NCBI GenBank assembly: GCA_025458525.1 | Contig: JALOSF010000004.1 | Coordinates: forward strand, 1-64,000 | Source of the DNA: Cypionkella sp. | GTDB lineage: Bacteria; Pseudomonadota; Alphaproteobacteria; Rhodobacterales; Rhodobacteraceae | DNA length: 64,000 nt | Reading direction: 5' to 3' | Shown: piece by piece, positions 35,809-44,902 of the stretch | How positions within the stretch are numbered: the stretch's first letter is position 1 | How the letters are laid out: each line of letters begins with the position of its first letter | Translations under genes and position numbers: made by a program | The notes under the pieces: generated by a model | What the model was told of the DNA's origin: nothing | The model's database searches: none | Seen by the model: only the letters and a program-made list of their open reading frames with translations

Positions 35809-36627
35809 TCACATCCGGTTCGAGCGGTTTTGCCTGAGGTCGGCAATGTGGCCGAGCATCAATTGTTCGGCCACTTCCGCGGTGTTGGCGATGGCATCGG
35901 CGCCGGTCAGGGCCAGAAGATCGGGCTCTGCCGTCGTGATGGCGCCGCCGATGATGACCCAGACCCCAGGCACATGCGCGCGCAACGCCACGATCAGCCG
36001 CGCAAGCGGCAGGATCATCTCGGGCGAGGTCGCGCCCAAAGCCACCGTGATCGGCGCGCGCTGTTCGATCTGGCGGATCAGATCCTCGGCATCCGGGCTG
36101 GCCAGCACATCGATTTCCCAACCACGGCGGCGCAGATCATCGGCGGTCATCCGCAGGCCGATCATATGCGATTCTTCCGGGCATGGCGCAAAGACCGCGT
36201 ATTGCCCCGGCTTGCGATCGGCCAGACGCACAAAAATGTCGCGCAGATCATTCATGATCCGCCAGACGCGATGCGATGTGCGCAGCATCAGGGGCATCGA
36301 AATCGCCTCGCGCGCCCAGGCCTCGCCGACCTGCTGCACCGAGCCCGCGATCAGACCATAGTAAAGCGTGTCGGCGGTCATGCCGCCAAGCCGGGCATCG
36401 CGCACAAACGTTGCGGCGGCCTGATCATCATCAGACATCAGCGCGGCGGTCAGCTGAGCGATCTTCGACGCACTTGCCTCCATCCGGTCGCGCCGCGCCT
36501 GCGCCGCAACGCGCAGGATGACCTCCTCGGCAAAGGAATGCACGATGGCCGTCGTCTGGACTTTCGGCGCAGGATCGAACCGATACTCCCGATCCGCCGC
36601 GGAAACCGCTGGGTGTTGCTTTGCCAT
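35809..36627 (-). CDS. B12-binding-domain protein (PpaA/AerR-like)
   Basis: A 272-residue protein. A helical cap (about 30-135) precedes a cobalamin-binding Rossmann domain (about 140-265). The usual DxHxxG lower-ligand motif is here EESHMIGL with His154 and Gly157 but Glu152 in place of Asp. The GGAIT and TGADA segments near the end match the domain. Related Rhodobacter proteins (PpaA/AerR) sense cobalamin and light and control photosynthesis genes; no photosynthesis genes are in this window. It may work with a regulator encoded elsewhere. Confidence 0.8.
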   Translation of the reverse strand: MAKQHPAVSAADREYRFDPAPKVQTTAIVHSFAEEVILRVAAQARRDRMEASASKIAQLTAALMSDDDQAAATFVRDARLGGMTADTLYYGLIAGSVQQVGEAWAREAISMPLMLRTSHRVWRIMNDLRDIFVRLADRKPGQYAVFAPCPEESHMIGLRMTADDLRRRGWEIDVLASPDAEDLIRQIEQRAPITVALGATSPEMILPLARLIVALRAHVPGVWVIIGGAITTAEPDLLALTGADAIANTAEVAEQLMLGHIADLRQNRSNRM

Positions 36628-36800
36628 GGCTTGTCACTGAATTCAGGCCGCGCGACGCTGTGCCAGACCAGCCATTCGACGCGCAGCAGTTCCCTTTGGC
36701 GATTCCCGCCTTGCCCAAGTGTTGGGCGAAAGCGGCGCGTCTGTCCAGTTCCATCGCAACCATGGCGGTCCGGACAGCGCCAGACGAAAGCGCGGTCGCG

Positions 36801-37793
36801 TCAGAGCGAGATTTCCTTGGCGCCATCCAGGGCTGCGTCCATCATGGCTTGCGTGCCGCGGACGAATTCAAGCGGGCATGGATAGGCAGCGCCGGTGCGG
36901 ATGGTGCGTCCAAAAGCCTCGACCTGCAACTTGTAGTGGTTTGCCGTCGGGAACCGGTCTGTGATCACACGCTGCCCGGGCAGATGCAATTCGACCGCGG
37001 CCACGTCATGCACATTCGCGTTGAACGGGGCAGAGCCGACGCGGATCATGCCCTTGTCGCCCTGAAACACCACCTCTTGCCGATTGGCAAGACGCATCGA
37101 CGTCATCGACCGATAGGTAAAGCGCCCGCTCGCCCCTTGCATGACCGCGGTCAGGTCGGCGAACACCTCGACCCCCGCCTCCATGATGACGCGGGCAGCG
37201 ACGTCCTCGGGTTCGGCCCCGGTGACAAAGCGCATCGATCCGATGGTGTAAACCCCGATGTCGCGCAGCGAGCCGCCACCCGTATCCGGCCGGTTGCGGA
37301 TATTGCCCGGTTCGGCCGCGTTGTTATAGCTGAAGGCTGCATCGACATGGCGCAATTGGCCGATCTCGCCCGCCTCCAGCCACGCCTTGGCGCGGTGCCA
37401 TTGCGGATGGTGCACGATCATGAAAGCCTCGGCCGCCAGCAGCCCACTGGCGTCGCGGGCGGCAATCAGGCTGTCGATCTGATCGGCGCGCAGCGCGATG
37501 GGCTTTTCGGTCAGCACATGTTTGCCCGCCGCAAGGGCCTTGAGCGTCCACTCCACATGCAGGTGGTTTGGCAAGGGCACATAGACGGCATCGATTGTCG
37601 GGTCCGCAAGCAGCGCCTGATAGCTGTCGTGCACCGCAAGGCCCGGGCAAAAGGCGCGAAATCCTTCGGCCTTGGCCGGATCGGATGTGGCAAGGGCTGC
37701 AAGTTCGGCCCCTTCCGCCGCGTGAATCGCGGGGGCCATGTGATCACGCGCAAATTTGGCGGCGCCCAGAACGCCCCATCTGACTGGTTTCAT
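36801..37793 (-). CDS. Gfo/Idh/MocA-family oxidoreductase
   Basis: A 330-residue NAD(P)-dependent dehydrogenase. The N-terminal Rossmann domain starts VRWGVLGAAKFARDH (dinucleotide loop GAAKFA) and includes the EKPIAL motif carrying the catalytic lysine. The C-terminal domain has the conserved GGGSLRDIGVYTIG block. Substrate is probably a sugar or inositol derivative; it cannot be specified. The start at 37793 is preceded by GAGGG; the longer frame to 37889 has no conserved residues. Confidence 0.92.
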   Translation of the reverse strand: MKPVRWGVLGAAKFARDHMAPAIHAAEGAELAALATSDPAKAEGFRAFCPGLAVHDSYQALLADPTIDAVYVPLPNHLHVEWTLKALAAGKHVLTEKPIALRADQIDSLIAARDASGLLAAEAFMIVHHPQWHRAKAWLEAGEIGQLRHVDAAFSYNNAAEPGNIRNRPDTGGGSLRDIGVYTIGSMRFVTGAEPEDVAARVIMEAGVEVFADLTAVMQGASGRFTYRSMTSMRLANRQEVVFQGDKGMIRVGSAPFNANVHDVAAVELHLPGQRVITDRFPTANHYKLQVEAFGRTIRTGAAYPCPLEFVRGTQAMMDAALDGAKEISL

Positions 37794-37851
37794 TCGCCAA
37801 CCCTCCCTTGACTGCCGGGGCAGGCTAACGCGTTGCGGCGTCTGGGGAAAG

Positions 37852-38235
37852 TCACTTGACGAAAACGCCGTTATATTCGTTCGGCCCAAAGTCGATCAGT
37901 TCGAAGTCGGCTTTCTTGAAACGAATGTTGCGGCCGCCCTCTGATGTGCTGACCCACCAGCATTCGCGCGCGTCAGAGGTGTTGTTGCCAAACCACGCGC
38001 AATATTTGCCGTCTTCAACGACCCAGCGCCCCTTGAGCGGGCCGCTGAACAGGCCGGTGCCGCCCCGAAAGAACACCGTGGTGCCATCCGCAGCCCAGGT
38101 TTGCCGGTTGGGGTCCACGGCGCCGGGGGTATAGACCACCTCACGCCCCACCAGAAGCTGAGGGATCGAGTCCCGCACCGGGGTGCCGACGCAGGCCGAG
38201 AGCATAAGCAAGGCGATCGCTGTGACATGTTTCAT
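37852..38235 (-). CDS. Small lipoprotein of unknown function
   Basis: A 127-residue protein with a lipoprotein signal peptide: MKHVTAIALLMLSAC with lipobox LSAC and lipidated Cys15. The mature part is a beta-rich domain with a WVVEDGKYCAWFGN segment and two further cysteines in the ECWWV region. It probably sits on the inner face of the outer membrane. No family was recognised with certainty. It lies 68 bases downstream of pssA on the same strand. Confidence 0.75.
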   Translation of the reverse strand: MKHVTAIALLMLSACVGTPVRDSIPQLLVGREVVYTPGAVDPNRQTWAADGTTVFFRGGTGLFSGPLKGRWVVEDGKYCAWFGNNTSDARECWWVSTSEGGRNIRFKKADFELIDFGPNEYNGVFVK

Positions 38236-38303
38236 GTCGCGATCTTGGCAAGACACGCGGCGTTGGTCAAATGACGACTGCCGTCATGATGCCAAGCGGA
38301 CGA

Positions 38304-39059
38304 TCAGACGACGCTGCGCAGCGACCGCGCGCTTTTGCGCCACAGCATGATGATGGCGACAAGATAGACCAGATCGAGCAGCAACAATGTCACCCAAGGA
38401 TAGGTGAGCAAGGCCGCAATCAGGGCGACCGAACCCACCAGCACGAAACGGGCGTTTTCGGTATAGATCCGCACCCCCTTGAACGACGGGGTCGGCATGC
38501 GCGAGATCATCAAGCCGCCGACAAACACCATCCACAGCGCCACCCCCCAGTCGGGCAGGCGCACGGCGTTGTCAAAACCATAGCTGAGGTAGATGGGCAT
38601 CAAGGCCAGCATCGCGCCAGCCGGAGAGGGCACACCGACAAAGCCCTTGGGCTTGTTCTCGCTCTCGGCGACGCGGTTGCCGACGTTGAACCGCGCAAGG
38701 CGCAGCATGCAGCACACCGCATAGATCAACACGGCGATCCAGCCCAGCGACGTGTCGTCGCGCATCCCCCAGTAATACAGCACCAAGGCAGGCGTGACGC
38801 CGAAATTCACCAGGTCACACAGGCTGTCGAGTTCGGCCCCGATCTCGCTCTCGCTCTTGAGCATCCGCGCCAGCCGCCCGTCGATCCCGTCCAGCGCCGC
38901 CGCAAGCCCGATGAAAGCCACGGCCCAGCCAAAGCTGCCTTCCACCGCCATGCGGATCGCGGTCAGCCCCGAGCAGAGCGCAAGGATCGAAATCAGGTTG
39001 GGCAGCAGATAGAGCAGCGGCATGCGCCGGCGGGTAGAGGGGGGCAGATCCTCGGTCAT
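38304..39059 (-). CDS. pssA: CDP-diacylglycerol--serine O-phosphatidyltransferase
   Basis: Inner-membrane enzyme making phosphatidylserine from CDP-diacylglycerol and serine. 251 residues with several transmembrane helices. The CDP-alcohol phosphotransferase signature is at about 57-82 ([12 protein letters not shown], then GAELDSLCD). The ATG at 39059 overlaps the psd stop as ATGA. With psd it forms the phosphatidylethanolamine pathway. Confidence 0.96.
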   Translation of the reverse strand: MTEDLPPSTRRRMPLLYLLPNLISILALCSGLTAIRMAVEGSFGWAVAFIGLAAALDGIDGRLARMLKSESEIGAELDSLCDLVNFGVTPALVLYYWGMRDDTSLGWIAVLIYAVCCMLRLARFNVGNRVAESENKPKGFVGVPSPAGAMLALMPIYLSYGFDNAVRLPDWGVALWMVFVGGLMISRMPTPSFKGVRIYTENARFVLVGSVALIAALLTYPWVTLLLLDLVYLVAIIMLWRKSARSLRSVV

Positions 39060-39748
39060 TCCAGCCGACCCACGGTTTGCGGCATATCGCGCCCCAGCAC
39101 GGCGATCACCGTTTCGCCCGCGACCATGCTCTGGCCGATGGCCACCTGTGGGGCAACGCCTTCGGGCAGATAGACATCGACGCGGCTGCCAAAACGGATC
39201 AGGCCAAAACGCTCACCCGTGCGCAGCCCCTGCCCTTCGCTGACCCACCACATGATCCGCCGCGCCACAAGGCCCGCGATCTGCACCACCGCGATCTGCC
39301 GACCATCCGCCAGATCGATCCGCAGCGAGTTGCGTTCATTGTCCACCGACGCCTTGTCGAGCGAGGCATTCAGGAACTTGCCGGGGCGATAGCTCATGGC
39401 GCCGACCGTGCCCGCGATGGGCGCGCGGTTCACATGGCAGTTGAACACGTTCATGAACACCGAGACACGCAGCAAAGGCTCTGGCCCCATGCCCAGTTCT
39501 TCGGGCGGAACCGCGCGTTCGATCAACGAAATCACCCCATCGGCGGGCGACACAAGCAAACCTGCGCCTTGCGGGACCACACGCTTGGGGTCGCGAAAGA
39601 AATAATAGCACCAGACGGTCAGGCCGACCCCGATCCATCCCAACGGGTCCCAGATCAGGAAAAGCACAAGCGTGATCGCGGCAAAGATCGCGACGAACTT
39701 GTAACCCTCGGGGTGCATCGGTTTCAGAAACGTGCCAAGCATCGTCAT
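39056..39748 (-). CDS. psd: Phosphatidylserine decarboxylase proenzyme
   Basis: Converts phosphatidylserine to phosphatidylethanolamine. The 230-residue product is the short form of the family. The self-cleavage site is Gly187-Ser188 in [12 protein letters not shown], giving a pyruvoyl group on the alpha chain. Two N-terminal hydrophobic segments anchor it in the membrane. It is the first gene of a psd-pssA operon with a four-base overlap. Confidence 0.96.
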   Translation of the reverse strand: MTMLGTFLKPMHPEGYKFVAIFAAITLVLFLIWDPLGWIGVGLTVWCYYFFRDPKRVVPQGAGLLVSPADGVISLIERAVPPEELGMGPEPLLRVSVFMNVFNCHVNRAPIAGTVGAMSYRPGKFLNASLDKASVDNERNSLRIDLADGRQIAVVQIAGLVARRIMWWVSEGQGLRTGERFGLIRFGSRVDVYLPEGVAPQVAIGQSMVAGETVIAVLGRDMPQTVGRLE

Positions 39749-39837
39749 GGGGGCGGTCCTTTCAGTATCAGGCCGAGCAGGTATCCCGACCGCAGGAGCG
39801 GAGCAAATGAAAACGACGCGAAAGCCCTGCTCTCATG

Positions 39838-39864
39838 CAAAAGGCGACCCGTCACCGGGCCGCC
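39838..39864 (-). terminator. rpoH terminator
   Basis: On the minus strand GGCGGCCCG-GTGA-CGGGTCGCC (one mismatched pair) is followed by TTTTGC. It begins 22 bases after the rpoH stop and precedes psd. Confidence 0.7.
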
Positions 39865-39886
39865 CCTGCCTGATGTCAAAACCGTG

Positions 39887-40780
39887 TCAGCCCGGAATGA
39901 CCATGCCCTTGCCCTTGGCAAGCTCTCGCATCCGGGACTGAAGTTTTTCAAAGGCACGCACTTCGATCTGGCGAATCCGCTCGCGGCTGACGTTATGCTT
40001 TTCCGACAAGGCCTCCAGCGTGACGGGTTCATCGGCCAGACGGCGCTGCATCAGGATTTCACGCTCCCGCTCGTTCAAGACCGACATCGCCTGCACCAGC
40101 AGGCGGCGGCGGATGTCCATCTCGTCATTCTCGGCATAGGCCTCGGCCTGATCGCTGTTTTCATCCTCCAGCCAGTCTTGCCATTGCGCGCCGCCATCCT
40201 CGGACCCGACCGTGGCATTGAGCGAGGCATCCGCGCCCGACATGCGGCGGTTCATGTCGATCACCTCGGCTTCTGTCACCGACAGGTCCTTGGCAATCTG
40301 GGCCACGTTTTCGGGGCGCAGATCGCCCTCCTCCAGCGCGCCAAGTTTGGCCTTGGCCTTGCGCAGGTTGAAAAACAGCTTCTTCTGCGCCGAGGTGGTG
40401 CCAAGTTTCACCAGGCTCCACGAGCGCAGGATGTATTCCTGAATGCTGGCGCGAATCCACCACATGGCATAGGTCGCAAGCCGGAACCCCCGCTCGGGGT
40501 CGAACCGCTTGACCGCCTGCATCAGGCCGACGTTGGCTTCCGAGATCACCTCGGCCTGTGGCAGGCCATAGCCGCGATATCCCATCGCGATCTTGGCCGC
40601 GAGGCGCAGGTGGCTGGTCACAAGTTTATGCGCCGCCGAGCTGTCTTCCCGATCAACCCAGGCCTTGGCCAGCATGTATTCTTCTTCCGGCTCCAGCAGC
40701 GGAAACTTGCGGATTTCCTGCATATACCGGTTCAAGCCCTGTTCCGGGCTTGGTGCGGGTAGATTTGTATAGGTGCTCAT
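39887..40780 (-). CDS. rpoH: RNA polymerase heat-shock sigma factor RpoH
   Basis: Alternative sigma-32 factor of 297 residues. The region 2 block AEVISEANVGLMQAVKRFDP and the RpoH box QKKLFFNLRKAKAKL are diagnostic. Region 4 ends with the helix-turn-helix VSRERIRQIEVRAFEKL. Two adjacent ATG codons exist; 40780 is taken because GGGGG lies seven bases ahead. Rhodobacter relatives often have two rpoH genes; only one is in this window. A promoter candidate lies about 90 bases upstream. Confidence 0.96.
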   Translation of the reverse strand: MSTYTNLPAPSPEQGLNRYMQEIRKFPLLEPEEEYMLAKAWVDREDSSAAHKLVTSHLRLAAKIAMGYRGYGLPQAEVISEANVGLMQAVKRFDPERGFRLATYAMWWIRASIQEYILRSWSLVKLGTTSAQKKLFFNLRKAKAKLGALEEGDLRPENVAQIAKDLSVTEAEVIDMNRRMSGADASLNATVGSEDGGAQWQDWLEDENSDQAEAYAENDEMDIRRRLLVQAMSVLNEREREILMQRRLADEPVTLEALSEKHNVSRERIRQIEVRAFEKLQSRMRELAKGKGMVIPG

Positions 40781-40867
40781 CATTTGCCCCCTTTTTTGCC
40801 CCGGTGCCATCAGCCCCCGGGGGACCCATCAACCTAAGGTTATCCAGCCGTCCGTTCAAGGGCCCGG

Positions 40868-40896
40868 CCTATCATCCTTTGCTTAACGTAACATCA
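40868..40896 (-). promoter_or_regulatory. candidate sigma-70 promoter of rpoH
   Basis: On the minus strand TTGATG (40891-40896) and TGATAG (40868-40873) are separated by 17 bases. It would give a leader of about 80 bases. The -10 element lies in a nine-base sequence GGCCTATCA that recurs at 40932-40940. Confidence 0.4.
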
Positions 40897-40971
40897 AGGC
40901 GGTTCTGTTCCGTTAGATAAGGTTTATGTCGGGCCTATCACGCATTTGTCACCGCTTTTGCGCCCACGCGC

Positions 40972-42030
40972 TCAGGGTCGGGGGGTGCGAAGCGCCTCCA
41001 GCAGTTCTGCCATGTCGGGCGGCAGCGGCGACGAGAACTCCAGCCACTCGCCCGTCACCGGATGGGAAAAGCCCAAGGTCGCCGCATGCAGCGCCTGCCG
41101 CGGGAAGCCGTTGCCATGCTCGGCCGCTGCTGGCGCCAGCACCTTGGGCGACAGTTTGCGCTTTCCCCCATAGGTCTGGTCGCCCAGCAGGCCGTGCCCC
41201 GCATGCGCCATATGCACCCGGATCTGATGGGTTCGCCCGGTTTCCAGCCAGCATTCCACCAGCGCGGCCTGATCGGCAAAGGCCTCGAGCACGCGCACCC
41301 GCGTCACCGCGTGGCGACCGTCGTGCCAGACCACGGCCTGTCGCTGGCGGTCGGTCTTGTGCCGGGCCAGCAGGGTGGCGATCTTGATGATCCCGCCGGT
41401 TTCGAACGACACCCCCTTGATCCCGCGCAGCCGCGGGTCAGCGGCGCTTGGCACGGCATGCACCAAGGCCAGATAGCGGCGGTTCACGTCATGGCGTTCG
41501 AACTGCGCGGCCAGCCCGTGATGCGCCTTGTCCGACTTTGCCACCACCAAAAGCCCGGTGGTGTCCTTGTCGATGCGGTGCACGATCCCGGGCCGCCGCG
41601 CGCCGCCGATGCCCGACAGCGTATCGCCGCAATGGGCCAGAAGCGCGTTGACCAAAGTTCCCGACGGCGTGCCCGGTGCCGGATGCACGACCATCCCCAC
41701 CGGCTTGTCCACCACGATCAGATGCGCATCCTCGAACACCACGGTCAGTGGAATATCCTCGGCCAGGGTTTCCAGCGGCACCGGAGGATCAAGCAACAGC
41801 GTGATCTGCTCGCCATCCTCGACGCGGATCTTGGGATCGGTCAGCGCGATGCCCGCGCGAAACACCGCGCCATCGGCAATCATCTTCATCAACCGGGTGC
41901 GCGACAGCGCGGCTTCCTCTGGCACTGACCGCGCAAGCGCCTTATCAAGACGATCAGCGCAGCCTTCGGCGATCGTCACCGTCAGGGTGATGTCTTCGCC
42001 ATCGTCCGCATCGGCAAAAGGGTCAGACAT
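40972..42030 (-). CDS. rluD: 23S rRNA pseudouridine synthase, RluD family
   Basis: A 352-residue enzyme with an N-terminal S4-like domain (about 25-80) and a RluA-type catalytic domain. The catalytic aspartate is Asp154 in HRIDKDTTGL. The family C-terminal block TGRTHQIRVHMAHAGHGLLGD is present. It isomerises uridines in helix 69 of 23S rRNA if it is RluD proper; RluC specificity cannot be excluded. Its ATG at 42030 overlaps the start codon of the divergent membrane protein. Confidence 0.92.
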   Translation of the reverse strand: MSDPFADADDGEDITLTVTIAEGCADRLDKALARSVPEEAALSRTRLMKMIADGAVFRAGIALTDPKIRVEDGEQITLLLDPPVPLETLAEDIPLTVVFEDAHLIVVDKPVGMVVHPAPGTPSGTLVNALLAHCGDTLSGIGGARRPGIVHRIDKDTTGLLVVAKSDKAHHGLAAQFERHDVNRRYLALVHAVPSAADPRLRGIKGVSFETGGIIKIATLLARHKTDRQRQAVVWHDGRHAVTRVRVLEAFADQAALVECWLETGRTHQIRVHMAHAGHGLLGDQTYGGKRKLSPKVLAPAAAEHGNGFPRQALHAATLGFSHPVTGEWLEFSSPLPPDMAELLEALRTPRP

Positions 42031-42367
42031 GAACAACACTCCGGGCGACGAAGCACTTCCTGCTTCGATCAGACTTCTGAAATGGCTGGTGATCGTTTTG
42101 ACCGCCACGATGATTGTCGGTGTCATAACGGTGGTTGGCCTGCTTGTCACCCGCATGCCGAATGCCGCAGCCCCCGTCATGACACCCGACCGTCTGACCC
42201 TGCCCCAAGGCGCACGCGCCGCAGCCGTCACGATGGGCAACGATTTCATCGCCGTCGTCACCGAGGATGACCGTATCCTGATCTTCAACCGGGACGGATC
42301 GTTTCGCCAAGAGGTGGAGGTGATCCCCGGCACCGATCCTTCGGCGGCCCCGAACAGCCAGCCCTGA
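42029..42367 (+). CDS. Small membrane protein (DUF6476-like)
   Basis: A 112-residue protein with one transmembrane helix (LLKWLVIVLTATMIVGVITV, about 16-40) and a periplasmic beta-rich domain (GARAAAVTMGNDFIAVVTED). The pattern is common next to rluD and irr in Rhodobacterales; its role is unknown. Its start codon overlaps the divergent rluD start codon by two bases (CATG), so both transcripts must begin inside the opposite gene. The stop is four bases from the convergent irr stop. Confidence 0.8.
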   Translation: MNNTPGDEALPASIRLLKWLVIVLTATMIVGVITVVGLLVTRMPNAAAPVMTPDRLTLPQGARAAAVTMGNDFIAVVTEDDRILIFNRDGSFRQEVEVIPGTDPSAAPNSQP

Positions 42368-42370
42368 CGC

Positions 42371-42787
42371 TCAGACGCGCTTGAGCCGGATCACCACGTC
42401 CACGCGCGAAATCTCTGTCCCCTCGGGCGCATCGGGCAGACCCGTGATTTCCAGCTGATCCTTGGGGGCATCCGTCAATTCGGCGGTGTCTTCCCAATAG
42501 AAATGCGGGTGATCATCCATCCGGGTGTCGAAATAGCTTTTGGAGCCATCGACCACGACTTCGTTCATCAACCCGGCCGCGCAAAAGGCGCGCAAGGTGT
42601 TGTAAACCGTGGCAAGGCTGACCTTGTCACCCGACTGAACCGACAAGGCGAACAGGCTTTCGGCCGTGACGTGACGGTTCAACCCGTCCCCCACCAGCAG
42701 GGCAGCAAGCGACAGGCGTTGGCGCGTAGGCCGAAGCCCTGCACTTGCCAACCATTCCGTCCCACGCTTCAGTTCCGCAGCCCGCAT
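42371..42787 (-). CDS. irr: Iron response regulator Irr (Fur family)
   Basis: A 138-residue Fur-family regulator. The helix-turn-helix is at about 15-70 (LRPTRQRLSLAALL, VSLATVYNTLRAF); the sequence DGSKSYFDTRMDDHPHFYWED is the Irr-type sensor region with the histidines that bind haem or metal. The N-terminal Cys-Pro haem motif of Bradyrhizobium Irr is absent, as usual in Rhodobacter. Irr controls haem and iron genes according to haem supply. Starts at 42787 (MRAAELKRG), divergent from fabA. Confidence 0.9.
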   Translation of the reverse strand: MRAAELKRGTEWLASAGLRPTRQRLSLAALLVGDGLNRHVTAESLFALSVQSGDKVSLATVYNTLRAFCAAGLMNEVVVDGSKSYFDTRMDDHPHFYWEDTAELTDAPKDQLEITGLPDAPEGTEISRVDVVIRLKRV

Positions 42788-42811
42788 GCCAATTTTCCTG
42801 TGCCTTGGCCT

Positions 42812-42840
42812 ATATAAAGGGCGCATCGGTGCAAATTCAA
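42812..42840 (-). promoter_or_regulatory. candidate irr promoter
   Basis: On the minus strand TTGAAT (42835-42840) and TTATAT (42812-42817) are 17 bases apart. The transcription start would lie about 20 bases before the irr ATG. The -35 box overlaps a TTCAATTGAA palindrome (42836-42845), a possible autoregulatory site. Confidence 0.5.
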
Positions 42841-42953
42841 TTGAAAACCGCCCAAACCGCGCCTAGGCGGCCCGGCGGCAGCGGCCTTGCCTAGCAATCC
42901 ATGCGAATGCTAAGGCGGGATCAAGGCTATCACAAAAGGGGGAGCAGTCGGCG

Positions 42954-43463
42954 ATGGGGCAATTTCCGTCATATTTTGACAAAGAGGCACTTCTGGCCTG
43001 CGCGCGTGGCGAGCTGTTCGGCCCCGGCAACGCCCAATTGCCCGCGCCACCCATGCTGATGATGGACCGGATCACCGAGATTTCCGAAGATGGGGGCCTG
43101 CATGGCAAGGGCCATGTCGTCGCCGAATTCGATATCACGCCGGATCTTTGGTTTTTCGAATGCCATTTTCCCGGCAACCCGATCATGCCGGGCTGCCTTG
43201 GGCTGGACGGGCTGTGGCAGCTGACCGGGTTCAATCTGGGCTGGCGCGGCTGGAAGGGGCGCGGCTACGCCCTTGGCGTGGGGGAGGTGAAACTGACCGG
43301 CATGGTGCGGCCTGATCGCAAGATGCTGACCTACAAGGTGGATTTCACCAAGGCGCTGACCACCCGCCGCCTGACGATGGGCGTGGCCGACGGGATCGTC
43401 GAAGCCGACGGCGAGGTGATCTATGTCGTCAAGGACATGAAGGTCGCGCTCAGCGAAAGCTGA
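42954..43463 (+). CDS. fabA: 3-hydroxydecanoyl-ACP dehydratase/isomerase FabA
   Basis: Makes the branch to unsaturated fatty acids: dehydrates 3-hydroxydecanoyl-ACP and isomerises trans-2 to cis-3-decenoyl-ACP. 169 residues, near the family length. The active-site His71 and Asp85 are in [27 protein letters not shown] ten bases ahead supports the ATG at 42954. It heads the fabA-fabB-fabI group. Confidence 0.97.
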   Translation: MGQFPSYFDKEALLACARGELFGPGNAQLPAPPMLMMDRITEISEDGGLHGKGHVVAEFDITPDLWFFECHFPGNPIMPGCLGLDGLWQLTGFNLGWRGWKGRGYALGVGEVKLTGMVRPDRKMLTYKVDFTKALTTRRLTMGVADGIVEADGEVIYVVKDMKVALSES

Positions 43464-43470
43464 GGCGGTG

Positions 43471-43518
43471 GATCGCGGCCCGGCCGCGCGGGTCAGGTTG
43501 AAACCGGCGGCCGCGATC
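43471..43518 (+). other. inverted repeat between fabA and fabB
   Basis: Perfect ten-base arms GATCGCGGCC (43471-43480) and GGCCGCGATC (43509-43518) enclose 28 bases, starting eight bases after the fabA stop. It could shield the fabA transcript end or modulate read-through into fabB. No T-run follows. The remaining 140 bases before fabB show nothing I can name. Confidence 0.5.
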
Positions 43519-43662
43519 TTGATCTGCTCACGCGGCGACCAAGCCCCGCGCCAGATCGGTTGCGCATCGGCCTTGTCGCCAGGGGCGCCATGGCCGATGT
43601 GACTGCTTGCCCCCTGTCCTCTGCTGGCCTAAACAGGCTTCAACAAGACCAAAGGAGCCGCC

Positions 43663-44892
43663 ATGCGTCGCGTCGTCATCACCGGCATCGGTATCGTATC
43701 CCCCATCGGCAACACGGCTGCCGAGGTTGAAGCGTCTTTGCGTGCCGGAAAATCCGGCATCGTCTTCGCGCCCGAATACGCCGAGCGCGGGTTCCGCAGT
43801 CAGGTGCACGGCCAGCCGCAGATCGTGCTGGAGGACAATATCGACAAGCGCGACCTGCGGTTCATGGGCGATGGCGCGGCCTATAACTTCATCGCGATGC
43901 GTCAGGCGATCGAGGACTCGGGGCTGGAGCCGTCCGATATCTCGAACGAACGGACCGGCATCATCGTCGGTTCGGGCGGGCCGTCGACCAAATCCTTTTT
44001 CAAGGCGCATAACATCGTGCGCGAAAGCGGCAGCCCGAAACGGATCGGCCCCTTTGGCGTGACCAAGGGCATGTCCTCGACCAACTCGGCCTGCCTTGCG
44101 ACCCCGTTCAAGATCAAGGGTGTGAACTATTCGATCACCTCCGCCTGCTCCACCTCGGCCCACTGCATCGGCAACGGGGCAGAGCTGATCCAGTTCGGCA
44201 AGCAGGACATCGTCTTTGCCGGCGGCGGCGAGGAACTGGACTGGACCCTGTCCTGCCTGTTCGACGCGATGGGGGCGATGTCTTCCAAATACAACGACAC
44301 GCCCGAACGCGCCTCGCGCGCCTTTGACGCCACCCGCGACGGGTTCGTGATTGCGGGCGGCGGCGGCGTGGTGGTTCTGGAAGAACTGAACCATGCCCTC
44401 GCCCGCGGCGCAAAGATCTATGCCGAGGTCACGGGCTATGGCGCGACGTCGGACGGGCACGACATGGTTGCCCCGTCGGGCGAGGGTGGCGAGCGGTCGA
44501 TGCGCCAGGCGCTGTCCACCCTGCCCGAGGGTCGCAAGATCAGCTATATCAACGCCCATGGCACCAGCACGCCCGCGGGCGACGTGACCGAGGTAAAGGC
44601 CGTGCGCCGTGTGTTTGGCGAAGGATCGGTGCCGCCGATCTCGTCCACCAAATCGCTGACCGGGCACAGCCTTGGCGCAACCGGGGTGCATGAGGCGATC
44701 TATTCGCTGTTGATGCTGAACGGCAATTTCATCACGGCTTCGGCCAACGTCACCCAACTTGACCCCGAGTTGAAGCCCGAGGAAATCGCGACAACCTACC
44801 GCGACGGCGTCGATCTCGACTCGGTTCTGTCCAACAGCTTTGGCTTTGGCGGCACCAATGCGACACTGGTGATGAGCAAGTATCGCGCATAA
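43663..44892 (+). CDS. fabB: 3-oxoacyl-ACP synthase I FabB
   Basis: Condensing enzyme that elongates the unsaturated branch product of FabA with malonyl-ACP. 409 residues. The catalytic triad is Cys162 (SACSTSAHC), His299 ([10 protein letters not shown]) and His335 (TGHSLGATG). AAAGGAG eight bases ahead supports the ATG at 43663. It lies 199 bases after fabA and ten bases before fabI, so transcription with both is likely. Confidence 0.97.
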   Translation: MRRVVITGIGIVSPIGNTAAEVEASLRAGKSGIVFAPEYAERGFRSQVHGQPQIVLEDNIDKRDLRFMGDGAAYNFIAMRQAIEDSGLEPSDISNERTGIIVGSGGPSTKSFFKAHNIVRESGSPKRIGPFGVTKGMSSTNSACLATPFKIKGVNYSITSACSTSAHCIGNGAELIQFGKQDIVFAGGGEELDWTLSCLFDAMGAMSSKYNDTPERASRAFDATRDGFVIAGGGGVVVLEELNHALARGAKIYAEVTGYGATSDGHDMVAPSGEGGERSMRQALSTLPEGRKISYINAHGTSTPAGDVTEVKAVRRVFGEGSVPPISSTKSLTGHSLGATGVHEAIYSLLMLNGNFITASANVTQLDPELKPEEIATTYRDGVDLDSVLSNSFGFGGTNATLVMSKYRA

Positions 44893-44902
44893 GGAGACAG
44901 CC

